From: Baylisascaris procyonis
Taxonomy: Eukaryota; Nematoda; Chromadorea; Rhabditida; Ascarididae
Length of the DNA stretch: 64,000 bases
Assembly (NCBI GenBank): GCA_037389465.1
Contig: JAZARR010000175.1
Coordinates: 1,488,001-1,552,000, forward strand
Direction: 5' to 3'
A program made the translations under genes and the position numbers. Below are positions 1 to 25,930 of this stretch, piece after piece; within the stretch, counting starts at the first letter, position 1; every line of letters starts with the position of its first letter. The notes under the pieces were generated by a model. The model did no database searches. It saw nothing but the letters and a program-made list of their open reading frames with translations, and was not told the origin of the DNA.

Positions 1-467
1 TTCTAATGCAAGTTGAATCTAAATATACCACTTCCCAGAAGCATTTCGACCAAGATACTATCGGAATGGATCGCAATAACGATGGCGCAGAGTATTCCTA
101 AGTGTTGTGTAAATTGAGGATATACAATATTTCTAACTTTCGAAAATTCTTCATCTAATTCGGTTGGATTTCAACTAACGATTCCAAGAACGAATCTATT
201 TTCGATTCATTACGTAATTTCCGCTTATTTTGGAATATTATCCCCTCTCGACGAAATATGGAGCCGAAGTCGCACAGGCCATAGAAATCGGGAAAGGTGG
301 TGCGCTCAATATACAACTTGATCAAACAACCGACTGCGGGTGATTGTCGAAGGGGTCATATCGTTACTTTACCCACAACTTTTGCCCCCTCTTTAAATAT
401 TTTTCGCATAACTTAGCCCCCACCTTCCCCTCCAACAACCATTTGATAACTCAAGTGAAAACCTTAC
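1..467. other. Non-coding flank (intron of the galactosyltransferase gene)
   Basis: This is sequence 3' (minus strand) of the last visible galactosyltransferase exon. It begins with a good donor (CAG then GTAAGG, exon base 468) and I found no further exon. The conserved Ser-Tyr-Trp-Thr segment expected next in the family is not encoded here, so the gene continues beyond the left edge. Confidence 0.6.
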
Positions 468-3400
468 CTGGCACCCAATTTTCTTGTGCGTCCTCAAGTC
501 GCTTACGACCCAGATAGACAAGATCCCAAGGTAAAGCTGTGTGATCAAGATCCTCAATAAGTTCGGTCAGCATATTAGTGGAATTGAGTATAAAACGAAG
601 ATCATCTTCGAAAACGATAACCCGTTCGAACGATTTATCGATGACGTCACGCCATATACGATAATGACTCAGAAAACAACCAATCTATAAATAACTATCA
701 AAAATAATCAACTTAAATAACAATAATCCAACTTTAAAATTTTACCGACTCTAAACTTTAAAATTCCAACCACTTAATTTTACCACTAATATTTACCACT
801 GAACTTTACCATTAAACCATATTTAAAACCATTTACCACTAATAAACCACTAAAATAAATAAACTTAGACCAAACTTTAAAAGAACAACAAAAAACAATC
901 AATAGCCTAGATGTACTCGAATCGGTGCTTACATTTTTCATCGCAGATATGATTGCATTAACATTGTGCAAGTATCCTTATCCTAGAATTCGATGAATTC
1001 TCAGTCATACCTACCCATTCTTTATTCTTTCAAAACTTTAATATGCCTTTCTTAGAAATGCAATCGTCGTTTCTTTGCTTTCGTCTTCAATAGAACGACT
1101 CGTTTCGTATATGCAATTCGAAGCAATTAACAACCAACTTTAAAAAATACTATCTAGGTGGAAATTTTCTAACCAACATCATGGTATCTTTCACAATCCG
1201 AGATATACTCTTCGGCCTTAATATTAATATCAATTGCCAATCCTTACTAATTTCCTTCTACTTAACCAATCAATTGCACTACCTCACCTAATATAAATAG
1301 TCTCATTAATGAATAACTGTAAAGAATATTACCGGCAGAAAAACGAACGATTCGATTATAAATGCATAAGTAAAAGCAATTTATACAAAAAATTAAATAA
1401 TTCCGCAAAATTTATTAGTAGCTCTTTGGAAAAAAGAAGTTTGCAAGTTTCAAAGAAAAATCTGAACGGTGCCTTACCTCTCCGGTTTTCATAGGACGTT
1501 TATAATAAGGATCTTCATATCCGGGTAGAAGCACAACATCGGCAGCGAATTCCTCGTTTTGCAGTAATTTCCCATCAGTTGCTCGCCATAGCTTGTGATC
1601 TATTCCCATTAGTTTCAGTATTTCAGACATTTTTTGTCGTCTAAAAAGAAAAAAAATATTTGAAATGATCGCAATGATGATAGTCATATATGTATTTTTT
1701 TTCTTCTGAATTCTTCACTGGTATTGACACATCCTCATATGATAACTAGAGAAAAGTAAAAACAAACAGCAGCAACTTAATCATGTATCGCAGTTCTATC
1801 GAAACCAAAACAAATCATAATTTACACTACAGATACTATCACGATATTTTTTTTGTGATTCAAGTAGTTAGACTAACGAGTGCATCAATATTTAGAAAAA
1901 AAGACAATGGCAACAAAGCAAAAAATATCGTTTAATATAACCGAAAGACCACTTTTACAGGCCATTAATCAATTCGTTTTTTGATAACATTTGACCGACT
2001 GTGGAAAAAATTTCAGTTGCGGATTTTACGCACATACATATAGCCAAACATCGCATAATTTTCCTGATGAGTACATACATACCTATGTTTATAAACAACA
2101 CTCGAAATAGAGTACCTTTCTTCTCTTCTTTCCAGGTTGATTAGGTAAATACTATCGACATTGAATAAGGATGGCTTCGGATATGAAGGCGCCACGTAGG
2201 CGGAATGAACTATAGGCATCGTACCATAATCCGATACCAAATCGGCCACAAAATAACGAACCTTCAAATTTGTTTGCTTATAAGCGCAGGAGGAAAGGAT
2301 AATGGCAATGGCCAATAACTTTCCCCAACATAAAAAGTACTTCAAAACGGTTATTTTTGGAAACGTTTATTTTCTCAGTTAAAAAGATAAGCGATTTTGT
2401 TTCATTTTGTTTACCAAAACTGATTTTGTTTTTCATAAAGCCTTGAAAATTCCCCAAGGTTTTTTAAGTGGTGACAATTCACAAAAAAATTTTTGTTCTA
2501 AGATCCCAATTTAGCGTTATAAACATTTGCATGCATAAACGTATCTGTTTACTTATTCGTTGGATATGGCGATCGCTTTGTTGCTGCTTTAGATTCTAAA
2601 CTGCAACGTTATGAAAAGCTATCACTACTGGCCGATTAAAGTCAAACTTAAGCCCTTTTGAAACGCTATAAATGAGCATAAGCAGGAGGATAAGATAATA
2701 AAAAAAAAAAAAACAACAGCAAGCAATAAACAGGTACAGCCGAGCTGTCACCAAATAAAGCCGATCTCTCGCTTCTCTTCAACTTCTATGCAGATACTTC
2801 AAAAAGAAAGGTACTGCAAACTGAATGCACCGTCATAAAGGTTCATCATCAATGCTACTATTTTATTGGGCATCCTGATGATAAATGAGATTCTCGGAAC
2901 TAATCTTTTCTTTTTTCCAAACTACCCGAAAAAACAAAGAAAACAGAAATTTTCTGAAAATGCAAATGAAAAAAAAAACGACATTTGAACAAGAAAACAA
3001 CTGACCAGTTCCCTTCGGAAGTGTAACGGATGAATTGATGAATCAAAGAAATATCCATAGAAGAATTCATTATCAATAAACAGTGGGATATCCATACGCA
3101 TCGCCGATGCAGTGAATACCGACAACGGATCGGATGGGAGATCATCGCCATAGAAGGCAAGGTTCTCGCGTGAAAACGTCAAATAAGATGCATCACTATG
3201 CTTTGCATCCAGAAGCAATGGCTCAACTGCATTCAACACCTTAATCAACCGACATTATGCAAATTCATACTAACATCTGAGTTCAAAGAACCTGGTTTAT
3301 TCGACTTAAATATATTTATTTATTTACTTATTTATTTATTTATCTTCCCAAAATCCATTCATCGTTTTGCCTTGTCTACTGCGCGGTCAGTTTTGAAGCT

Positions 3401-6400
3401 GCAACCAGAATTATTGGCTCCGCTTAGCCGAGCTACTCCGCCCAGCACCCTCATCGGGTCAAGAGCGGTGGAACAAGTCCCGACAGTCATAGGAGGAGCG
3501 ACAGTGAATCGGCTCGACAGGACCCGACGGGCAGGAGACGAGCTTAATCTCTACCTTCACGCGACCGACATGCAAGAAAGAGACGTCGACCTAAAGACCA
3601 CAGGAACCAAGTGTAACAGATAGGCTCAGAGCGGGTGGAAGCGATATGAAGACACATGTATTCGTAATGGATGGTCTGTTCATTGAAATAAATAAATAAA
3701 TAAATAAATATTCGATTTAAATATATAAACTTGATAATGGATCAACGCAGCAAATTCAGTTTTTAAAAAATATGAATACAACATCGTAGTGCACAGAATG
3801 CATTCACTGCTCAGAATAGAATATTCCGGTATGATCAATGCGATTGCCATTTACAGCTCTTACGCAACTCCTCTAATCATCTCCGGTTAGCTTTTCCTCA
3901 TTTAAAACTTCATAAACAAAGAAAGAAATAAGGAAATAAATTTTTCTAGAAAGAATGAGCGAACGAGAGTCGCCAACTGAGGAATGAACTCCAAATCCCA
4001 TCATGTATCACCACGATGGGTGAAACAGCATAGCTAATACATGAAATGATTTGCATTGTATATGGCCAGCAAGATGACAACTTTATTGCTTGCTGCAACA
4101 TAAACGAATAAAGAGTATTACAGAGCAACCAACCTTAAGTGTTGCGATCTCTTCACGTGAGTTGAATTCATCCGATATGAAAACATTGGAATCACCACCG
4201 AAAGGTGCATTCAAAAGTGGGCAAACGACAACCTTCTTCTTTGCAATCAAATGTTGCAATATATGTGAATCCCACAGAAAATGATCACCCTTCAACAAAT
4301 ACGCTTAATAAGAATAATAATCCATTATTGCTACATTTTTTCAAAAATCGATTTGGGTGGTCATAATTACTTAAGTTGATGCAAAAGAGGATTAACAGCA
4401 CCTATAAGAAAAGAATCGGTAAATACGCAGCATCGGAATTCAGATTATTCAACGAACATAACGCTCGCCATCACTTACATAAATCACCTAGGGATCTGCT
4501 ATGTGCTAACGATATCAATTTAACTAATGTATTTTTAAAATCTAACGAACGATATTAATGCCACTTCGTAGAAACACTGCTATGGATCAAATATTGCAAA
4601 TCCGAAGCGTTCACTGGAAAGAGGTTCGGATATTACGAGGAACACTTTTACAGATACTACCCCCTCCCCCCTCCACTACATCATCTTCCCTTCTTCCTTA
4701 CGCTAAGCGATTTTGAAGAGGAAACATCAACAAACGCTTCTCTCAATATGAAAAATTATGTGCATCTATTATAGATCATCTCCACTACTGAGAGATAAAA
4801 ATTATGGGTGAAATATACACAAACAATAGTTAGACGTTAGCACTTTCTGCCAGAAGGAATTATTTGATCGAAGAGATGGACATCAATCAAAGAGCAATAA
4901 CAGTAATCAAGGCAGCATCAAACGAGTAGTTCTTCATGTGTTTTGTAATAATAAACTGATAAGAATTCAAAATTTTCTTTGAATTTAAAAAAAAATCGAA
5001 GGAGTTTAAAATTGCCCTTGAGAGAGTAGATTAAAGCACAAGAAGCTGAATAAAGATAACTTTCCTCGTGAAAACGAATGTTATGATGCCACTCGATACC
5101 AGCATATGCTCATCAAAACTACATCTCTTCAAATGGCAAGGAAAAATATGCAGAATGTGGAGGCACGGGATAGAGGATGGGGAGAGGTGAGGTATTGGCA
5201 AATTATTGCAACTATTTCGACGATAAACTAGTGGGAAAAAATTCGATTTGAGCCATAAATTATGAATAAAAAAGAAAACAATGAAGGCGAACCCGAAATA
5301 GGAAGGCGTATCGAACGCTGGAAAGTCTCGAAAGCATAAGTGCTTCTTCATGCCAATTATCAGTCTCCTCAACAAGATGCACCGATCGATATAAAGCATT
5401 AATACTCTTCAACCACCTCAACAAATTTTCTTTAAATGATCTCTATATCAATTACTTCAATAAATGATATCCTTTCTTAGAATATATTAAAAAATAGAAT
5501 TTCTATCAATTTATGCAAAATATAATAATTTAAATCATTTCTAGTGCGAAAACATTTCTAATGCCAACTGAACATTTAGATATTTTCATGAAAAAAAGCT
5601 GTTGGGCATCAAATTTTAATAATATGCAAATATATTTTTATTTATTCGTTTCTTTAAGGGGAGGCGAAAGAAGTACTGTAATTGCACATCATTGGTAAAA
5701 TTATTCATATACCCTAAGTATAAAAAAATGCAATAAAACACAATGAATATACAGAGAGGTAAAGATAAATAAACAAACAAAAAAAAGAGAAAATACTCGA
5801 TGTGGTTTTCCCAAAAAATATTTAAATAACTTCATAAACGAACTGAAATTGATTTCACACATCGAATTGTTTCAATTTTAATTCATTAGCTTCGAATATA
5901 TAGCTCCAAGTCTTTAACATCTTTGTACGCCGAAAAGCGAAAAACAGATGCTACAATATTTACACTGAAGATCACAACAGGAAATATTTTCTTTATTAGA
6001 GAGCTATTTAAGACATGAAAACAATCAATGAAATAACAAAAGAGATTGTCTTATTGCAGAAACTCTAGTAAATCCGTACGGCTGACTCCAATTCTCGAAG
6101 CCAGTTCATAGTTAGGATAGAGTGCGGGGGGGGGGGGATAATTTTGGTGAAAGAATAATATTACTGAGAGATCGACCAGATTCTAGCTTGAAAACAAAGC
6201 ATAAAGTTTTAGCAATGTCCCCCATATGCTTCAGATCAAAACACATCTATCAGCAATATCGTATCGCAAGAAACGACTATTAGATACATAATTTGAATAA
6301 ATTTAATCATTTACTGAGAGTCAAGAAAGAGCAAAATTGCTTCTGATGGATAAAATTAACAACAATAGTGATGCGATCGAGTGCTAAAAATGACGAGAGG

Positions 6401-7103
6401 GGATTTTGGCGGAAATGTCGCTGAGATGATATATCGTGCAAACTGGAAAAGCCCTTCCAACAATCACAACACAAACTTACTTAATGACAAATCTCACAAG
6501 TGCATTGTGAGCAAAAAAATAAGAGTAGAAGTGTTAATGAAAAGGTAATAGTATTTCTGCAATAAAACAAGCACAACCTATTTTATCATTTCATTGATTA
6601 TTTTCATGTGTTGACATCAACAAAATTATTAAACGACAATAAGCATTGATTAATCGTTATTTATTAATCCTAAACGATAAGGAATGCTACAATGTTCTCG
6701 ACACTCACCAATAAGATAGCCAGTTTTCATCCATATGAGAAATTTTAAAACTTCAAAACTAGCCGGCAATTTACCGATCACCGCCTTCATCTTAAATGGA
6801 AGTCCGGTAATCCCTAATTTGCCTAATATTTTTCATCAAAAAGTCAAACCATTTTGTCTTCTCCAAGGTTGCATCAATACGTGCTCCAATGAAAGCATTA
6901 ATTGAGATGCGATCCTTTGGATAATCGAGATTCTCAATTAAGCCAAAGAAATAAGGCAGCGCATGTGCGTGATCCTCGAAGTAGATATTCAACGATAATA
7001 GTGGATAGAGATGTCTGTAGTCACCTTCCTCCCTTACTGCACCCGGAAATAGTGACCATGTTGATTGTGCATATAGAAAGCACCACAACAGCGACGTTAA
7101 CAT
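468..7103 (-). CDS. COLGALT1: Procollagen galactosyltransferase (GT25 family), 3' end outside window
   Basis: The family adds galactose to hydroxylysine of collagen in the ER lumen. Exons, 5' to 3': 7103-6709 (with a frame change, see below), 6276-6245, 4289-4134, 3239-3006, 2261-2116, 1640-1478, 684-468; phases agree from 6276 onward. It starts with a signal peptide (MLTSLLWCFLYAQSTWS), then the N-terminal GT domain (DHAHALPYFFGLIENLDYP). A DGD motif, matching the family's DXD metal-binding site, is assembled across the 6245/4289 junction. The second GT25 domain begins with YLINLERREE and contains MLPGY-like VLLPGYEDPYYKRP, GCFLSHYRIW, VIVFEDDLRF and WDLVYLGRKR. In exon 1 the frame matching the family stops at 6792-6794, while the next frame (+1) stays open to the strong donor at 6708-6707. 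An indel within about 6795-6838 is likely. Protein family is secure; exon 1 end and the 32-nt exon are inferred. The symbol marks the family, not a checked orthologue. Confidence 0.88.
3314..3712. mobile_element. GC-rich retroposon/MITE-like insert bounded by (TTTA)n and (AAAT)n
   Basis: It lies in the galactosyltransferase intron between exons 3006-3239 and 4134-4289. A block of roughly balanced base composition (about 3345-3684) interrupts strongly AT-rich DNA. It is bounded on the left by TTTA repeats (3314-3343) and on the right by AAAT repeats (3685-3710), which are mutually complementary and could pair. A plus-strand ORF crosses it but resembles no transposase or polymerase I know. (AAAT)n tails are typical of some non-LTR retroposons. 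The inverted arrangement could also mark a foldback element. Class is uncertain. Confidence 0.45.
6126..6137. repeat. Poly-G tract (12 bp)
   Basis: Uninterrupted run of 12 G in an AT-rich intron of the galactosyltransferase gene. Similar G or C runs occur at 10374-10385, 12661-12670 and 15061-15073 in cullin-1 introns. These are likely indel-prone places in the assembly. Confidence 0.9.
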
Positions 7104-7265
7104 AGCAAGTGCTGCCTTATATTACAGGATAATAGTCGTTACTTTGAGTCTGAAATTTCACTTCTGTTCCGGTCGCTTAGCAGAGATTTTAACAAATGAA
7201 ACCCTCATAAGCACAGAGTGTTCTATTGGCTACATCCTCGGAAACCTAATCTGACTACTTTCTAG

Positions 7266-7270
<5 letters not shown>

Positions 7271-7329
<59 letters not shown>
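7271..7329. repeat. (TA)n microsatellite, about 29 units
   Basis: Perfect TA dinucleotide tract. It lies about 170 bp upstream of the galactosyltransferase start codon (7103, minus strand), so its length could affect promoter DNA. Confidence 0.97.
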
Positions 7330-7331
<2 letters not shown>

Positions 7332-9692
7332 TACAATGTGCCATCGAATGTGCTTAGATGATAATAAACGTTACCCACTCAATAAACACCACAAAATCCC
7401 ACATCTGCGCAGATGATGCGTGTGATGAATACGCTTCCTGCAAAACACCCGAACAATGAATGCATTCTCAAATATAAACCTCTGGTAATTTCTTTTTCAT
7501 CTTCAATTCTTCAATACGTTTAAATTAATTATACTGTTTCAATTTCTATCAGCTCCTTGATGAAATATGTTTAACAATACTCTTTCGGTTTGCAATTTGC
7601 ATTTGTCTATTGCAATATATTTCTAATTATAAGAGAATTCTAAAAGATTACTTTTGCAATTAATCATTTATAGCAACTCTATTGCAAAGGTAGATGTGAA
7701 AATGCGATTGAACGCAACTCAAAACGATTCAAGCCAAGCGGAGTGACCAATGTCCACTTCATAGAAGACGTCATTTAATAGAGAACATACACTGACCGAT
7801 TTCAACGTCAACACACACACACACGATCAGTACACAAAAGACACACGACAAACGAACGCTTCTGGCGATCAAGCAATGCTTATATTTGCCATCAACAAAC
7901 CCTTAATCCCCTCCGCTTACCTGCAAGCGCCAATAACATGCTACCGCTCCCTGCCTTCTCCTCTCAACGACACATTGCACATGATAAGAGAATTTCAAAA
8001 CAAATTAAAATCTTGAACAGTTTGAACGCAATTCCAATGAATATCATCGCTTCAAAGTGTTCATCCATCACAGCGTTCAAAGACCCTCCAAATGGTATGT
8101 ACAAGACTTTGAGGTGTTTCCATATATAGCTGCGTTAATATGAACCCTTCAGGAGAGGCATATCAATCGCTTTAACGCTTTCATCAAGCTTTTATGCGAT
8201 GAAATTAATGAGCACTTTACCACTTTGGTTCACTTCGCATAAAATGGAAAATCAAAACCCCAAAAAAATGAGACCGAAAAGTAAATACGCATCAATGACA
8301 GCTTAATATCGAGATAATGAAATCAGTTCGGGCAGAGAGGCATTACCGGATAAAAACGAGGCATACATTGGGATGAAGGAAACGAGAAAATGAAATCGTT
8401 GTTTAGCCATATATATTTAATAAATGTGCTAAAGCACCGACCATTTCCTTGAAAAATTCACAAGACAAGTGCCACTTCAATATTAAAAAAAGCGTTTTCT
8501 ATAAATTTTCGACTGAACCCTCACAACTAAACAATTCCTATCCGTAAGTAATCCCCACCCCCATAAACCATCTCCGATTCGGAAACCCTCATAATTGAAC
8601 AGAAAAAGACCCAGCAGATGTGAATAACTTTGGCAGTTCGAGGAGAAATGGTGGACGTGATAGCTGATTTGGATGAGAGGAAAGATACCGGGTTGAACAG
8701 ACGACAAGATGCATTAAAGGTAGAACACATCATCCACTCACACACATACTACAATCCGACTGCGTTTGCACTGCTATCAATGAAATTCACTTCAAGCAAC
8801 ATCGCTGATAATACGAAATCGAAAATTTACACTCCATATTGTTGCGTGCACATTTAATCGTCACTTAGATCACCGCAGAATGTACATCGAAGCCTCATTT
8901 AACTGGTAGATAAAGACATATGCCTAGAATGTTTCGAATAGCTAGCTGATCCTGCTAATCCATCAACGAAATCCACGAGAAGTAAAAATTACGATTATTC
9001 CATCAAAGAAACCATGAAGCAAGACATGGTTCCAACATAGGCCATTCCAAATGTATAGTGCACCTGCTATTCCTATGAAACTTAAAGATAATCAAGCCTC
9101 TTCGGTGTATCTTCTCACTACAATTGCACCCTTCTGCAATACTAAACCGAACATTCTACGATACGCATGTAAAAATATTTGATCACGACCCTCTCCCCCT
9201 CTTTCACTGCTCCCTTCCCATTCTCTTTTTAGATAATACTGGTGATCACATAGCAAAGAGCAAAAACTACTCACAAAAACAGGTCATCTTAGCAACAATC
9301 ACACGAAACTAAACAAATCCCTTAGATAAACTCCTTTATAGCTATTGCGATAGCATCTTCGAGTGTTGTCGACTGAACGAACTCTCCAAAGAAGCGAACC
9401 TTATCTTTTCCATTCAACACTCTCATTTACAAGGAATATGTAATAGAAGAAGATGATAAAATCAAAAAAAAAGGTCGATGAAAAAAGATGAAAAAATGGT
9501 AGACGATGGAATTGAAGAAATAAAATTGGAAGCGAAATTTTACGGAGGAAGAGACGGCAAAAAAAAAAATTCAAATGACGAGTGCATGCATCATTGCGAT
9601 ATATGCATAAAAATGCATAGCATCACATAAACTTAAACAATTAAAATCAGAGACATGCCGCCCATACAAGTAGCCAACTATAGAATCGAATG

Positions 9693-9698
9693 TTTATT
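9693..9698 (-). promoter_or_regulatory. Candidate AATAAA poly(A) signal of cullin-1
   Basis: Canonical AATAAA on the minus strand about 97 nt past the cullin-1 stop codon (9797-9795). It is the first canonical hexamer I found downstream. Confidence 0.5.
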
Positions 9699-9794
9699 AC
9701 GATAAGATGAAATATTCTGCTTTTATAAAGACTGATGAAATATTCGAATCAATTGGCGGCGTGCCTCACATCCAACGCATTTAGAGTGAGGAAT

Positions 9795-23676
<13,882 letters not shown>

Positions 23677-24078
23677 AAACGAGATCTGCCTATACCCGAT
23701 CTCTTTGAAGTATCACCCGATATTAGCAGATACACGCACGTGTTCTAACCTTAAAAAATACGATCTCCTAGTCTATCATACTATAATTCTTTACATTCAA
23801 CACCACATTAGAAAATTTAAAAAAATACTTTCCACATGACACACGCATAAAATTCATTTAAAAATTGATAAAAACATAACGGATGAAAGAAATCTATCAA
23901 TGACGATACAAACACTACTCAGTGAGAGTTGCCCACTGAGTTGAAAAAGCCTAAAATTTGCTCCCGATTGGTAACGATGTGGGAATTTACGCGTTTACCG
24001 CTAGATATTGCCATTGAAAAATGTCTATAGAACCTTCCAAATAAAGCATCACAAGAATTAGGAAAATTCTGAGCTTCT

Positions 24079-24540
24079 ATGCATATATCGGATTGGAAGA
24101 GTCTATTCTCACCTCAGAAGGAGATTTCTGAATGCATTAAAAGGTGTTCGATAGAGCTTGCTTTTCTGATGGAATCGTTTCTGAGACTACCTTCACAACA
24201 CACTAGCCAACAAGGATACGACCACCTCGAAGCTCCTCAACCAGTTATACCACGGGAAGTCATCATGAAAATTAATACTAAATCACACCCAGACACCAGT
24301 ACAAATACAGCTCGACTGTCTAAGACGGTCGGAACGAGTAGAAATAAGAAAAAGGAAGTAGTGCAGCTCATTAAGAGTAGAGTGAAAATGGTACACGAAA
24401 TAACGGAGAAAATTTGCATATTTGCAAAGGGGAATCATTATTCACGTGACAACAGCATTAATGTTTACATTTACATTCAAAACAAGTATGGCTTATATGT
24501 TGCGTTAAAATCAAATTATTTACACATCAAAGGAAGATGA
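24079..24540 (+). CDS. Hypothetical ORF, 153 residues, divergent from cullin-1
   Basis: An uninterrupted ATG-initiated ORF that starts 403 bp from the cullin-1 start codon in the opposite direction, as with a shared promoter. The protein is unrecognised: a mixed N-terminal part (MHISDWKSLFSPQKEISECI), a Ser/Thr/Pro-richer middle and a basic stretch (RNKKKEVVQLIKSRVKMVHE) that could be helical. The last 30 or so residues look like read-through into AT-rich DNA, so if real it may be a first exon with an unplaced donor. The length is only moderately above chance for this base composition. Confidence 0.3.
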   Translation: MHISDWKSLFSPQKEISECIKRCSIELAFLMESFLRLPSQHTSQQGYDHLEAPQPVIPREVIMKINTKSHPDTSTNTARLSKTVGTSRNKKKEVVQLIKSRVKMVHEITEKICIFAKGNHYSRDNSINVYIYIQNKYGLYVALKSNYLHIKGR

Positions 24541-24738
24541 CATCGCATTAAACAATTTTTCACTGCGATCGCAAACAATATCACTTTTAAAACACATAAT
24601 CAATCACATATTAAAGAGAAGAACGAATCGTACAATATGTTTTATAAAGACCATATTAATCCAATGAGAGAAAAGTAATCAATGAATATTTTCTAATCAA
24701 AAACAACGAACACAATAGCTTGGAGGAGGAATTGTTCA

Positions 24739-24875
24739 GGATCAACGGTCCTGATCCGATTTGCGATTGCAAACGAGATCATTCCGGTGTCAAATTTGAT
24801 CGATGACTACGTGCATGTAGTTGAAACTCACTTAGCCTATGTGATTTAAAACTGATCACTCGGTTACAGCCGAGT
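24739..24875. other. Cluster of short inverted repeats (four stem-loops)
   Basis: Within 137 bp there are four perfect short inverted repeats: GGATCA/TGATCC (24739-24757), TTTGC/GCAAA (24760-24773), ACTAC/GTAGT (24806-24821) and ACTCGG/CCGAGT (24858-24875), with loops of 4-7 nt. A self-complementary CAAATTTG lies between the second and third. Function unknown; a structured RNA or protein-binding region is possible. Confidence 0.5.
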
Positions 24876-25649
24876 TTAATACATCTGCATATCAGCAAGA
24901 GTTGAATCAAGTCGGCATTCCGTTTCCCGATTTCCAGTAATCATCGAAATCAGATTTAACCGCAAACTACGAAGAAGATAACAGATATGTAGTTTCGACA
25001 GCACCTATTTCGGCAATTTTCTAAAATGTCTTATCAATCCAAACAGCGTTTTAACGAAATGAAACATTTTTCGTTAACGCCTATGATATATTTTAAATAA
25101 TTTTATTAATACTCATAATGCGCACATTATTACCCGTTTTGATCTAGACGGGAAAATACTTTCCTACAAACATATATATGACCATATTCAATTATTAAAA
25201 AGGAAGTGGGAAGGCAAGAAAAACTTAGTCAGCGATTCTCCAACTCGGCGAATTTTTACAACTTTGCACACTAATCATTTGAAGTGAGAAATGCTTAATG
25301 ACGGGTCTTTATGCTAGAGAAAAACTAATTTATGAAGATTTTTTCGCACAGTCAAATAAACGATTGGTGTGAAATATAGCTGAATAGTTATTGCTTTCCA
25401 AATTACTAAATTGGAATGAAATATTCCCGGGAATTATTGAAAGCTTATTATAGTGAAAATAATCGCAATCGCACTAATGCGTAAATTGCTAAATTAGTCG
25501 CCAAAATTTTCTACCGCATTCCGAGAAAACGTCGTATGAATTGCGATGATGTTGTTTGATAAAGCGCTAAATTATCGACACTGGCGAATAAACTTTAGCA
25601 CCAATTTAATCGGTGAATTTCAGCATTAATCTAGGTTTGATGAGATATG

Positions 25650-25930
25650 CTGTTGACTATGGGTGGATTATGGATCAGAATCGAGTTTAGATTTGATGTT
25701 TAAAGTATTGATAAGTGAATGGTAGAGCAGGATTGGGTTTATGTATGTTCTCTTAATAGACAGGTGGACGGCAGAACAGGTTCGCGTTTCGATATGGTCT
25801 TTTCGCAGATAAGTGGGTGATAGAATAGGATCGGGTTCAGATATGATTTTTTGACAGATAGGTGGATGGTAGACCGAGGTCTGGTTTCGATATGCTCTTT
25901 TCATAGACAGATGCATGGTGGAACAGGTTT
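25650..25930. repeat. Degenerate minisatellite, period about 49 bp
   Basis: Five to six diverged copies. Well-preserved units begin gatatggtcttttcgcagat (25793) and gatatgattttttgacagat, exactly 49 bp apart. Each unit has a GTGG[AG]TGGTAGA-like core. An open minus-strand frame across it is a by-product of the repeats. Confidence 0.8.

Larger units (their letters stand above)
7104..9794. other. Intergenic region between cullin-1 and the galactosyltransferase
   Basis: Contains the 3' flank of cullin-1 and the 5' flank of the galactosyltransferase. Visible content: a (TA)n tract at 7271-7329, a short (CA)n tract near 7813, a possible cullin-1 poly(A) signal at 9693-9698 and only short, unsupported ORFs. 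The 2.7-kb gap is too long for a typical compact nematode operon. Confidence 0.6.

Noticed and set aside
3198..3623. 141-residue plus-strand ORF
   Set aside because: It starts antisense to a galactosyltransferase exon and runs into the GC-rich insert; no recognisable domain.
4858..4921. Alternative source (DYCYCSLID) of the missing DXD exon of the galactosyltransferase
   Set aside because: An in-frame TGA lies just upstream with no usable acceptor after it; the 6245-6276 exon fits phase and motif better.
6051..6130. Helix-turn-helix-like peptide (YPNYELASRIGVSRTDLLEF) ending in a stop, minus strand
   Set aside because: No acceptor precedes it in frame, a poly-G tract interrupts it, and it lies in an intron of the galactosyltransferase. 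Probably chance.
25668..25916. Minus-strand ORF
   Set aside because: Open only because it spans the 49-bp minisatellite; composition follows the repeat.
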